Assembly: GCA_012270065.1 (NCBI GenBank)
Contig: JAAXJB010000104.1
Span: 1 to 37,866, forward strand
Origin: Rubripirellula sp.
GTDB lineage: Bacteria; Planctomycetota; Planctomycetia; Pirellulales; Pirellulaceae
Reading direction: 5' to 3'
Length of the DNA: 37,866 nt
Each line of letters begins with the position of its first letter. The first letter of the stretch is position 1. Below the pieces are notes generated by a model. That model was not told where the DNA came from. It saw only the letters and a list, made by a program, of their open reading frames with translations, and did no database searches. Shown here in pieces: positions 24,995 to 32,937 of this stretch. The position numbers and the translations under genes are program-made.

Positions 24995-26557
24995 ATGAAC
25001 AACACAATGGCAAAGGCAGGGCTCGTCAGACTCGACCCTGGGGATAACGTTGCAGTCGCGACCAGACCGCTGAAACGGGGTCAGACGGTTGAGATCGGCG
25101 AACAGAACCTGACGGTTCACGCTGAGATCCCCGCCGGTCACAAAATTGCTGTGGAAGCTGTGCAAGTCGGGGATTCCATCATCAAATACGGTCAGCCGAT
25201 CGGGTTGGTGACCCAGACCATTCGCCCCGGTGACCATGTCCATACCCAAAACTTGACTGATCACCATGTAGTTTCTGGTGATTTGAGTGGTGTGAAGCCG
25301 CCACCGGCACCCGAAAAAATCCAACGGACTTTTGAGGGGTTTCGTCGGCCTGACGGTCGGGTCGGCACGCGAAATTACGTCGCTGTTGTTTCTACGGTGA
25401 ATTGCAGTGCGACGGTTTGCCACAAAGTCGTTGCCCGGTTTACCGAAGAGCGGCTGAAACGCTGGCCAAATGTTGACGGCGTTTTTGCCGTGACTCATAC
25501 CACCGGATGCGCGCTAGAGTACAACGGGCTGAAACATCAAATGCTTGGACGGGTTCTGGCTGGTTACGCACAGCATCCCAATGTTGGCGGCTGCCTGATC
25601 GTGGGACTGGGGTGTGAGCAGACAACTGGCGGGTACCTGCAGCAGCATCATGGGGTTGTTTCACTACATGCACCCGATGGGACCCAGCTTACCCGCGATG
25701 GTGGAATTCCCATGTTGACCATGCAAACGGAGGGTGGAACACGCCAAACCATTGAGAAAGCGGATGCCTTACTTGAGCAGGTACTTGATCGGGCCAATCA
25801 ATGCCGCAGAGAAACAGCCGACGCATCGCATTTGAGCCTGGCAGTGGAATGTGGAGGGAGTGATGGCTATTCAGGTCTGACTGCCAATCCGGCGGTCGGT
25901 GTCGTATCGGACCGAATTGTTGCCTGTGGTGGGCTTTCCGTGATTTCGGAGACCACGGAGCTTTATGGTGCCGAACAATTGCTGGTTGGACGTAGTCGCA
26001 ACGCTGAGGTTGCAAAAAAGCTTTTGGACCGCATCGAATGGTGGAAAGAATATGTAGGACGATATGGTGGGCAAATCGATAACAATCCCTCCGTCGGGAA
26101 TAAAGCCGGTGGACTCACCACCATCACAGAGAAATCGCTTGGTGCAGTATCCAAAAGTGGAGCAACGGCTCTGGAGGCTGTTTTTGACTATGGTGAGAAA
26201 ATGGATTCACGGGGCCTTGTTGTGATGGACTCACCGGGGTTCGATCCGGCCAGCGTGACGGGAAAAGTCGCCGGCGGTGCCAATCTCGTCATGTTCACCA
26301 CGGGACGTGGTAGTTGCTATGGATGCAAGCCGACTCCAGTGATCAAAATCGCTACGAATACTGACCTTTACGATCGTATGCGGGAAGACATGGATTTGAA
26401 TGCGGGAGGTATTCTTGATGGGCAGGATGTCCAGTCCGTTGGAGACGAGTTCTTTGAGTTTGCTTTGCGTGTGGCAAGTGGGCAGCAGACATGTAGTGAA
26501 GTGCAGGGATTCGGGGATCACGAATTTGTGCCATGGACGGTTGGCCCGACTGTTTGA
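24995..26557 (+). CDS. UxaA-family altronate/galactarate dehydratase-like protein
   Basis: 520 residues from the ATG at 24995; a GTG at 24986 and an ATG at 25007 are also in frame. The N-terminal SAF domain (about 8-90, VRLDPGDNVAVATRPLKRGQ and IRPGDHVHTQNL) is followed by the UxaA catalytic part. Signatures are GFRRPDGRVGTRNYVAVV (115-132), HTTGCALEYNG, a GLGCEQTTGGY loop, AVECGGSDGYSGLTANP and TTGRGSCYGCKPTPVIKI. The conserved Cys residues fit the iron-dependent active site of altronate and galactarate dehydratases, which convert the sugar acid to a 2-keto-3-deoxy acid. N- and C-terminal parts are fused in one chain, as in most bacterial members. Which sugar acid is used is not clear. The next gene starts 44 nt later, suggesting an operon. 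Confidence 0.9.
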   Translation: MNNTMAKAGLVRLDPGDNVAVATRPLKRGQTVEIGEQNLTVHAEIPAGHKIAVEAVQVGDSIIKYGQPIGLVTQTIRPGDHVHTQNLTDHHVVSGDLSGVKPPPAPEKIQRTFEGFRRPDGRVGTRNYVAVVSTVNCSATVCHKVVARFTEERLKRWPNVDGVFAVTHTTGCALEYNGLKHQMLGRVLAGYAQHPNVGGCLIVGLGCEQTTGGYLQQHHGVVSLHAPDGTQLTRDGGIPMLTMQTEGGTRQTIEKADALLEQVLDRANQCRRETADASHLSLAVECGGSDGYSGLTANPAVGVVSDRIVACGGLSVISETTELYGAEQLLVGRSRNAEVAKKLLDRIEWWKEYVGRYGGQIDNNPSVGNKAGGLTTITEKSLGAVSKSGATALEAVFDYGEKMDSRGLVVMDSPGFDPASVTGKVAGGANLVMFTTGRGSCYGCKPTPVIKIATNTDLYDRMREDMDLNAGGILDGQDVQSVGDEFFEFALRVASGQQTCSEVQGFGDHEFVPWTVGPTV

Positions 26558-26601
26558 TCACGATATTTTGCATGACACAGGTACAGATGACAGGATCCAA
26601 A

Positions 26602-27612
26602 ATGACAGAAGCAAAAGCTCGCGTAGTGATTACCGATTTTATCAGTGACTCTCTGGACATTGAGAGGGAGATTCTGCAGGGGGTTGCTACGGTTGAGGCC
26701 TTTGATGCTTATCATGAAAATGAGTTGCACGGCAGAATTGAATCGGCCGACGCGATCATGCTTTATCACAATCTGGCGCTGTCGGCTGAGACGATTCAGC
26801 GATTGGAGTCCTGCAAGTTGATCGTCCGTTGTGGAGTCGGCTTTGACAACGTTGACCATGGTCATGCAGGACAGCGAGGGATTCCCGTCGCGAACGTGCC
26901 CGACTACGGGACCGAAGAGGTAGCGGACTCTGCCATTGGCATGGCATTATCCATGACGCGGGGAATCAATCTGTTCAACCTCCGAATGCGTTCACAGCCG
27001 GACCCGTGGATGTACCATGTGTCTCCACCCCTGTACCGTCAAAGAGGCCGTGTTTTCGGTATCGTCGGCTTGGGGCGGATCGGTACAGCAACTGCTCGTC
27101 GTGCACTGGCCATGGGAATGGATGTCCGGTTTTTTGATCCGTTCAAGCCAGATGGATACGACAAAGCTGTTGGAATAAAGCGTGTCGAGACGTTGGAAGA
27201 ATTGATGCGAGAATCGTTCATTCTCAGCTTGCACTGTCCGCTGAACGAACACTCGCATCACATGATCAATGCCGAAACACTGCGTTGGTTGCCCATGGGA
27301 AGCTATTTGGTGAATACCGCCCGGGGTGATGTCGTTGACACGAGTGCCATCCCGAAAGCCATTGAGGAAGGGCGTTTGGCCGGTGCGGCGATTGATGTGA
27401 TCGCTGAGGAGCCGCCCAGTGATCAGAATCCACTGTTGGTGGCGTGGCGTGATCCCAAGCATCCCGCTTACGAACGCCTGATCATCAATCCGCATTCAGC
27501 CTTTTATTGCGAGGAAGGGCTTGCTGACATGCGTCGCAAGGGAGCCGAGGCTTGTCGTCGGGCATTGACCGGCCAAATGCTGCGAAACGTAATCAATGAC
27601 CCGAAGACTTAG
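26602..27612 (+). CDS. D-isomer-specific 2-hydroxyacid dehydrogenase, CtBP-like
   Basis: 336 residues from the ATG at 26602, chosen because AGGA lies 6 nt upstream and the fold begins at once (ARVVITDFI). In-frame ATGs at 26533, 26572 and 26587 are alternatives, and the 26533 start would overlap the dehydratase gene. The NAD-binding motif is GIVGLGRIGTATARRA. The catalytic Arg lies in LIVRCGVGFDN, the Glu in DVIAEEPP and the His in INPHSAFY. The HSAFY ending and the DYGTEEVADSAIG loop resemble the CtBP branch. It probably reduces a 2-keto acid or oxidises a 2-hydroxy acid; with the dehydratase immediately upstream a role in sugar-acid breakdown is likely, but that is inference. Cytosolic. Confidence 0.92.
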   Translation: MTEAKARVVITDFISDSLDIEREILQGVATVEAFDAYHENELHGRIESADAIMLYHNLALSAETIQRLESCKLIVRCGVGFDNVDHGHAGQRGIPVANVPDYGTEEVADSAIGMALSMTRGINLFNLRMRSQPDPWMYHVSPPLYRQRGRVFGIVGLGRIGTATARRALAMGMDVRFFDPFKPDGYDKAVGIKRVETLEELMRESFILSLHCPLNEHSHHMINAETLRWLPMGSYLVNTARGDVVDTSAIPKAIEEGRLAGAAIDVIAEEPPSDQNPLLVAWRDPKHPAYERLIINPHSAFYCEEGLADMRRKGAEACRRALTGQMLRNVINDPKT

Positions 27613-27739
27613 ACTCGCTGTTGAAATCAGAAGTCTGGTCGGCACTGCCCACTTCACAGCGCCGGCTTGTTCTTGTGTCTGAAACTCAAAACAGTGCTGG
27701 GTTGCGGTTTTTTGCGGGTTGATCCACTGGGGCGGCCCG

Positions 27740-30082
27740 TTATTTGAGCGTGATGGTTTCAGCCGGCTCTTCGGCAATTGTCTTGCTGTTGGATCGCTTT
27801 GGCTGAGGTTCGTTTGTGTTCCTCGTTTCACGGTACGGTTTGCCGACACGTTGAACAAAAAACCAGAGAGTCAGAGTAACAATCAGGATTGAAACAATGG
27901 CGGCTACGCCTTCACGCAGCAGTGCCGCCTGCATCTGTAATACGGGTGCATTGACTTTTTCGAGCCGGTATTGCACGAGCACCAGCAGGTCTGTTGTCTG
28001 GTCATTTGCCTCGCTGACTGCCCCTTCCGGAATGTTGGTGGGAGGCGGTGACGGGTCAGGAGTCCGGTCTTCATCTGGAATCTCTGTCGGTGGTGAATCG
28101 TCGGGCGGCAAGGTCACGGGATGAACCGCGGCGATCCATTGGCCAGCATAAAATGAACCATCGGCTGCTGCGGCTAAAGGGTCGACATAATCAACATCCG
28201 TTCCGGTAAGCAAACGGTCCATCTGCTCCGGAGAAATCTGGTATTTCTGGCCGGTGGAGTTGATTCCACCTTTTCTGCGAGCATCCAAAAGCGGGTGCTG
28301 AAGAATCGTGCCTCGCGATTGTCCTTCCCTTGCCTCCAGCAGGACGGCTACGTGGTCGGAGGCTCCTTCGTTTTGCAGTAATTCAAAATCACCGATATTC
28401 ACGGTGGTGACAAAGACTGCGTCCGGCCGTGATTCAGCCGTCATTTCTTGTCCATGCAGGTAGATGGGTGTGCTGATGGCAACTTTCCAGAGTCGGGTTG
28501 CCGTGCTTGGAAATGCGGATGAAAGGTGGGTGCTTGTGACTGGTTTCGAGGAAGCAATCAAGGTTTCCTCTTTATCAAAGTCGACTCGATCGCCGTGAAA
28601 ATACGTCCGATAACTGAAGTTTTTCCCGGCGCTGTTTTCGTCCTGCCCTACCTCATTCTGGTATGCGATTGAAATGATTGTGCCATGTGTGTCTGTGACA
28701 AACATACTTGCCAGTCTCGGTTGACGTGCATGATTGATCGTCCCGTCATATTGATTCAAACGTTGCTGCAGCAGGTCATCAAGTCTGTCCTGCTCTTCCT
28801 CGGCAAGTAGTCTGGCTCGGGCTGGTGTTGATCCGTGAGTCTGGGCAGGAGTCCCCATCGCTGCGATTTCATCAAGGGCTTCAATGACGGCTTCCGAGCT
28901 CAGTGTTGTTTTGAGTTGCTGAAGGAATACTGGATCACTGGCTTCCATGTTGGTGACCTGAAAATAACGGCTGATCTCATTTTCAAGTGTTTTGGCAGCG
29001 AAGGTTGCAGCCAGTTCGTTACTTCCTTTTGCCTCGGTGCGAAGGGCGCTGAGCGTGCTCTTGCGAGCCTCGAATATGGTGCGTGCCCCAAAAAAACACG
29101 TGGCAAGAAGCACAAGAAGTGGTCCCACAATGCCAAGTAGCATGAGCGGCTTTTTGGCACGTGATGCATCCCTTCGGGTAAGGTCCTGCAAGATTTGTTG
29201 GACATTTGAGTAGCGATTTTCGGCGTCGGCCTGAAGACACTTTGCGACGATCTTTCCGAGGGCACGATCCACCCCTGGACGCTCGAAGTGATCTTCCGGG
29301 GGTGGGCTGGATAAGATCGCTTCACGGTATTTCTGGAGTCTTTTCTTCAGCGAACCGGCGGTGTCGAGTTGTTGGACAAACGAGTCATCCCGATACGGTG
29401 ACTTTCCCGTCAGCATCCGATACAGGATGGCACCCATGGCATACACGTCCCACCGCACATCTGGCGAAGAACTCAAGTCAGCTTGCTCGGGTGCCATGTA
29501 AAACAGCGTACCCAAAGCGGGAGTCTGATCGCTGGATAGACGGCTTTGTCCAAAGTCCGCGAGTCGGGGTTCATCTTCGTCACCAATCAGGATATTGGCT
29601 GGTTTCAAGTCACAGTGCAGAACACCCTTGGAATGACAGTGGTCAAGCCCAATGCACATTTTGCGGAACATCTCGACCGCTTGATCAACCGGAAGCCGGT
29701 GCTTTGCTCCAAGCAGATCCTCCAGCGACCCACCACGTACAAGTTCCATGACGTAGAATGGAGGATCGACGTCCCAGCCGACTTCGAGAACCTGTACCAC
29801 GTATCGGTCCGCCGACATTTGCACTAGATTCTTGACCTCTCGGCTCAACAGCGACCAGTTGACGCCGCCCCGATGCAAGTAAAACTTGACGGCGACGTCA
29901 CGACCGGTATTGAGATCGCGGCCGACCCAAACCTGTCCAAATGCACCAGCTCCCAGAAACTTCGTGAGGCGATACCCTGGCACATCCGCTGGTGGCGTTG
30001 TTGCCTCCATGGATAGTTTTTTACTGGTCTTTTGGCCGCCCAGTGTTTGATATTCGGTTGGATCGTGTGAGTCGTTGTTCAC
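27740..30082 (-). CDS. Transmembrane Ser/Thr protein kinase with extracytoplasmic Cache sensor
   Basis: 780 residues from the GTG at 30082; an ATG at 30010 just before the kinase domain is an alternative start. The kinase domain covers about 37-302: glycine loop GAGAFGQVWVG, Lys K66 in VAVKFY, E82, catalytic HCDLKPAN (D158; the usual HRD Arg is Cys), DFG at 176-178 and MAPEQ. A membrane helix spans about 312-333, then a roughly 380-residue extracytoplasmic region resembling a dCache sensor (YRTYFHGDRVDF and WKVAISTPIYLHG). A Pro/Asp-rich stretch (about 655-690) precedes the second helix at 722-743, and a 35-residue cytoplasmic tail follows. It probably links an external ligand to phosphorylation of unknown targets. 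The Cys in place of Arg suggests RD-type activation-loop control is absent. Confidence 0.92.
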   Translation of the reverse strand: MNNDSHDPTEYQTLGGQKTSKKLSMEATTPPADVPGYRLTKFLGAGAFGQVWVGRDLNTGRDVAVKFYLHRGGVNWSLLSREVKNLVQMSADRYVVQVLEVGWDVDPPFYVMELVRGGSLEDLLGAKHRLPVDQAVEMFRKMCIGLDHCHSKGVLHCDLKPANILIGDEDEPRLADFGQSRLSSDQTPALGTLFYMAPEQADLSSSPDVRWDVYAMGAILYRMLTGKSPYRDDSFVQQLDTAGSLKKRLQKYREAILSSPPPEDHFERPGVDRALGKIVAKCLQADAENRYSNVQQILQDLTRRDASRAKKPLMLLGIVGPLLVLLATCFFGARTIFEARKSTLSALRTEAKGSNELAATFAAKTLENEISRYFQVTNMEASDPVFLQQLKTTLSSEAVIEALDEIAAMGTPAQTHGSTPARARLLAEEEQDRLDDLLQQRLNQYDGTINHARQPRLASMFVTDTHGTIISIAYQNEVGQDENSAGKNFSYRTYFHGDRVDFDKEETLIASSKPVTSTHLSSAFPSTATRLWKVAISTPIYLHGQEMTAESRPDAVFVTTVNIGDFELLQNEGASDHVAVLLEAREGQSRGTILQHPLLDARRKGGINSTGQKYQISPEQMDRLLTGTDVDYVDPLAAAADGSFYAGQWIAAVHPVTLPPDDSPPTEIPDEDRTPDPSPPPTNIPEGAVSEANDQTTDLLVLVQYRLEKVNAPVLQMQAALLREGVAAIVSILIVTLTLWFFVQRVGKPYRETRNTNEPQPKRSNSKTIAEEPAETITLK

Positions 30083-30153
30083 GGCCGTTGTCGCTTCCTG
30101 CGTTGTGTTGAACCGTGCAACAATGTCTTTGTCACCCTGTCAGCGATGAAAAA

Positions 30154-31431
30154 ATGAACCGGTACGATCGAAATGCTGTGCGCCATGCCTTCATTGTAAC
30201 GAATAAGTTGTGTTTGAAAGCTCAAGCAGTACTCCTTCTGATTCTCCTGCTCGGAGACGCGGTCTGCGCACAGGATCCGGCTAATGGCGATTCTGATGGT
30301 GTTCCAGCGAGCCAGGGGTTGTTGCTGAAGGACTTTCGGCCGAAGCCCCAGTTGAGGGTCGAGCAGAACCTTCGTACACGAGCTGCCTTTCCCGTTGCCG
30401 ACGTTCATACCCACTTTTTCTTCAAACTCCGTAGTAGTGAACAGGCACTTGACGATTACGTCGCGGTCATGGACAGGAACGGAATCGCCGTCTGTTCGTC
30501 GTTGGATGGAAACTTGAATGGAAGATTGGCGGAACACAAGAAGTTCCTGTGGAGTAAATACAAAGATCGTTTTGTGATTTTTGCGAATGTTGATTGGCGT
30601 GGAGATGGCGCCGAGAATGACCCTGCAAGCTGGGCGTGCCATCGCCCCGGTTTCGCTGAACGCACCGCCCAGCAGTTGGCTGATGCGGTGAAAGGTGGCG
30701 TGAGCGGTTTGAAGTTGTTCAAGAGTTTTGGTCTGGAATACCGGAATCCTGATGGCTCTTTGGTCGAAGTTGATGACAGAAGGTTTGACCCGATCTGGGA
30801 GGCCTGTGGCGAACTGGGAATACCTGTCATCATCCACACCGCCGATCCCGCTGCTTTTTTTGAACCAATCGATGAGACCAATGAACGCTGGGAAGAGCTG
30901 AGTCGTCATCCGGATTGGAGCTTTCATGGTCCTGCTTTTCCCTCACGACAGCATTTGCTGATGGCACGAAACCGTGTGATCGCCAGACACCCGAAAACAA
31001 AGTTCATTGGGGCACATGTTGCCAACTGTTCCGAAGATCTTGCAATGGTTGCGTCCTGGCTGGATGAATATCCGAATCTGTACATTGAGACAGCCTCTCG
31101 AATCTCCGAACTTGGTCGACAGCCTTTGACGGCGAGGAAATTTCTGATCCGCTATTGCGATCGTATTCTGTTTGGAACCGATGGGCCGTGGCCGGAAGCA
31201 CGCTTGCACATCAATTGGCGTTTCTTTGAAACGGCAGATGAATCATTCGATTACAGCGAGAAGGTTCCGCCGCCGCAGGGAATGTGGCAAATTCACGGAT
31301 TGCATTTGCCCGAAGTTGTTCTGAAAAAACTCTACTTCGAGAACGCATGTCAATTAATACCCGGTGTCAATTTGCGTGTTCAGAAGTTTCGCCAAATGAT
31401 GTCCAGTAAGTTCAGCGGGGCTAAGCCATGA
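30154..31431 (+). CDS. Secreted amidohydrolase-2 family metal-dependent hydrolase
   Basis: 425 residues from the ATG at 30154; a TTG at 30115 is in frame. The signal peptide is LKAQAVLLLILLLGDAVCAQ (about 21-40). The TIM-barrel motifs of the amidohydrolase superfamily are present: DVHTH (H85, H87), GLKLFKSFG with Lys at 187 or 190, VIIHTADP (H228), GAHVAN (H288) and FGTDGPWP (D343). The D-x-H-x-H plus two further His and an Asp fit a mono- or binuclear metal centre. Members decarboxylate or hydrolyse small carboxylates and lactones; the substrate is unknown. The export signal is unusual for the decarboxylase-like branch but common for planctomycete members. The gene is divergent from the kinase gene by only 71 bp and overlaps the methyltransferase gene by ATGA. 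Confidence 0.88.
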   Translation: MNRYDRNAVRHAFIVTNKLCLKAQAVLLLILLLGDAVCAQDPANGDSDGVPASQGLLLKDFRPKPQLRVEQNLRTRAAFPVADVHTHFFFKLRSSEQALDDYVAVMDRNGIAVCSSLDGNLNGRLAEHKKFLWSKYKDRFVIFANVDWRGDGAENDPASWACHRPGFAERTAQQLADAVKGGVSGLKLFKSFGLEYRNPDGSLVEVDDRRFDPIWEACGELGIPVIIHTADPAAFFEPIDETNERWEELSRHPDWSFHGPAFPSRQHLLMARNRVIARHPKTKFIGAHVANCSEDLAMVASWLDEYPNLYIETASRISELGRQPLTARKFLIRYCDRILFGTDGPWPEARLHINWRFFETADESFDYSEKVPPPQGMWQIHGLHLPEVVLKKLYFENACQLIPGVNLRVQKFRQMMSSKFSGAKP

Positions 31432-32480
31432 GCAAACCAACCTTTGCGATGCTGTGTTGTGCCTGTGGTGCTGAACAGGTCGTCAAATCCGAAATGGCCG
31501 AAAAGGGATGGCGACTGGCTTTCTCAAGGCCCGGCTTCGTTACTGCAAAAAATGACAGTGATGTGAGTCTGCCTGAGGGGATTTTTGTCAGAACTGCGTC
31601 ACGCTCGATTGGTCAGGTACGCGGTACTGATGCCACTCGAATGGTCGAGGAATTGGCAGTCCAGCTTGCTGAGCATGATCCCAATCGCCGAAGTTTCGAC
31701 CAGCTGCATGTTTGGCCAAAAGATCGTGTGCCAATCGGTCGCTTCGGCTTTGAACCCGGAGTGGATGAAGTTTCGAAAGTGGTGGCAGATGAAGTGTATG
31801 CCGGGCTACGCGAGACATGGGTCAAGTGTGATGCCCCCAATCGCATTGCGCAGCCAGGTGAGCGAGTACTGGATCTGGTCCTTGTTGAACCCTCGCATTG
31901 GTTCCTTGGTACACACGAAGCGGACGTCTGGCCAACGCGTTGGCCAGGCGCTGTGCAGCCGGTGCAGCCAGTAGAAGAGCCCGTCTCGCGTGCTTACTAC
32001 AAAGCGGCTGAGTCGATCACCTGGAGTGGATTCGATATGAAGCCTGGTGACGTGGCTGTTGAAATTGGCAGCGCGCCGGGAGGTGCTTGTGGACGACTGC
32101 TGGAGCTCGGCATGAGGGTCATCGGAATCGACCCCGCTGAAATGGATCCGCGAATCAATGAACACCCGAATTTTCAGCATATACGGGCAAGAGGCGGAGA
32201 CCTGCCACGTCGTCAGTTTCGAAATGCCAAATGGCTGCTGGTGGATTCGAACGTCAGGCCCGATCAGACACTCACGACAATCGAGAACATCGTCACACAC
32301 CGTCAAAGCGACTTCGTGGGACTTCTGATCACCCTGAAAATTGGGGAATATCGGGCGGCACCGTTGATCGAAAAGTGGTTCCAACGGATCGTTGGATGGA
32401 AACCCCAGCAGGTGCATGTTCGACAACTGGCGAGAAACAAGTGTGAAGTTTGTTTTGCGGTGACCATGAAATCGGCGTGA
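31428..32480 (+). CDS. RlmM-like 23S rRNA 2'-O-ribose methyltransferase
   Basis: 350 residues, ATG at 31428 in ATGA overlap with the amidohydrolase gene. The N-terminal part (1-180) is THUMP-like as in RlmM (COG2933), and the C-terminal part is an FtsJ/RrmJ-type Rossmann fold. VEIGSAPGGACGRLLELG (211-228) binds S-adenosylmethionine and VIGIDPAEM ends the second strand. The catalytic K-D-K-E set is visible as K192 (YYKAAE), D273 (LVDSN), K304 (LITLKIGE) and E340 (KCEVCF). RlmM of E. coli methylates C2498 of 23S rRNA; the same site is likely here but not proven. It is a cytosolic housekeeping enzyme, so coupling to a secreted hydrolase is functionally odd. Confidence 0.88.
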   Translation: MSKPTFAMLCCACGAEQVVKSEMAEKGWRLAFSRPGFVTAKNDSDVSLPEGIFVRTASRSIGQVRGTDATRMVEELAVQLAEHDPNRRSFDQLHVWPKDRVPIGRFGFEPGVDEVSKVVADEVYAGLRETWVKCDAPNRIAQPGERVLDLVLVEPSHWFLGTHEADVWPTRWPGAVQPVQPVEEPVSRAYYKAAESITWSGFDMKPGDVAVEIGSAPGGACGRLLELGMRVIGIDPAEMDPRINEHPNFQHIRARGGDLPRRQFRNAKWLLVDSNVRPDQTLTTIENIVTHRQSDFVGLLITLKIGEYRAAPLIEKWFQRIVGWKPQQVHVRQLARNKCEVCFAVTMKSA

Positions 32481-32937
32481 TTGATTGTGCGGTGCCCCGC
32501 AGTGTTTCAGGTTTACTCACGCCTTGGTCTTATGCGGTCAGCGGGAACACCGGCACCGATTGAGATATTTTGCTCCACGAAGACTGGGAAAGACCTTTTG
32601 CTTGCATTGCCAGTCTTCGAGAAAACTCCACGTTGACCGCTTGGCGAGGTGTTGTTTCGGCAGGACATGAGTGTCGCGGAAGGTTGCTTTTTTCGGTTTT
32701 CATCGGCCTTGAAACGATCGCTTCGGTCAGGTGGAGCAATCAATGAAAGCCCGGAGCTCAACGATAAGCCCGAGCTCTACGATCACCCCGCGTTCATAGT
32801 CGTGTGGTAACTGCATGCCTTGTTCAGGGGGGGCGGCGGCTCTTTCTCAGGATTCGTCTTGCGTCCAAGTGGGCGAGAGTCGTACTCTCCCGCAGTTCAG
32901 TGGACCCTTACCGTTCCTCCGATTGAATGAAACTGCC
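32481..32937 (+). other. Intergenic region before the propeller-cytochrome gene, 457 bp
   Basis: A weak 5-bp hairpin (TGCGG, loop TGCC, CCGCA; 32488-32501) lies just after the methyltransferase stop and could help end transcription. A tandem imperfect repeat is at 32747-32783. The frame of the next gene is open from 32815, but those 41 codons look non-coding and precede a good signal peptide. A leftward frame at 32513-32761 has no family likeness. No gene is called; the promoter of the large cytochrome gene is likely here. Confidence 0.45.
32747..32783. repeat. Tandem imperfect repeat, 19 bp + 18 bp
   Basis: The copies AAGCCCGGAGCTCAACGAT and AAGCCCGAGCTCTACGAT abut exactly and differ by one deleted G and one A-to-T change. 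Each contains GAGCTC, a palindrome. The repeat sits about 155 bp before the start codon of the cytochrome gene and could be a paired binding site or a chance duplication. Confidence 0.55.

Noticed and set aside
32513-32761. 82-codon leftward frame in the 32481-32937 gap
   Set aside because: No ribosome-binding site, no recognisable family and low-complexity polar composition.
32815-32937. Upstream extension of the propeller-cytochrome gene
   Set aside because: The 41 extra codons look random and would bury the signal peptide that starts at 32938.
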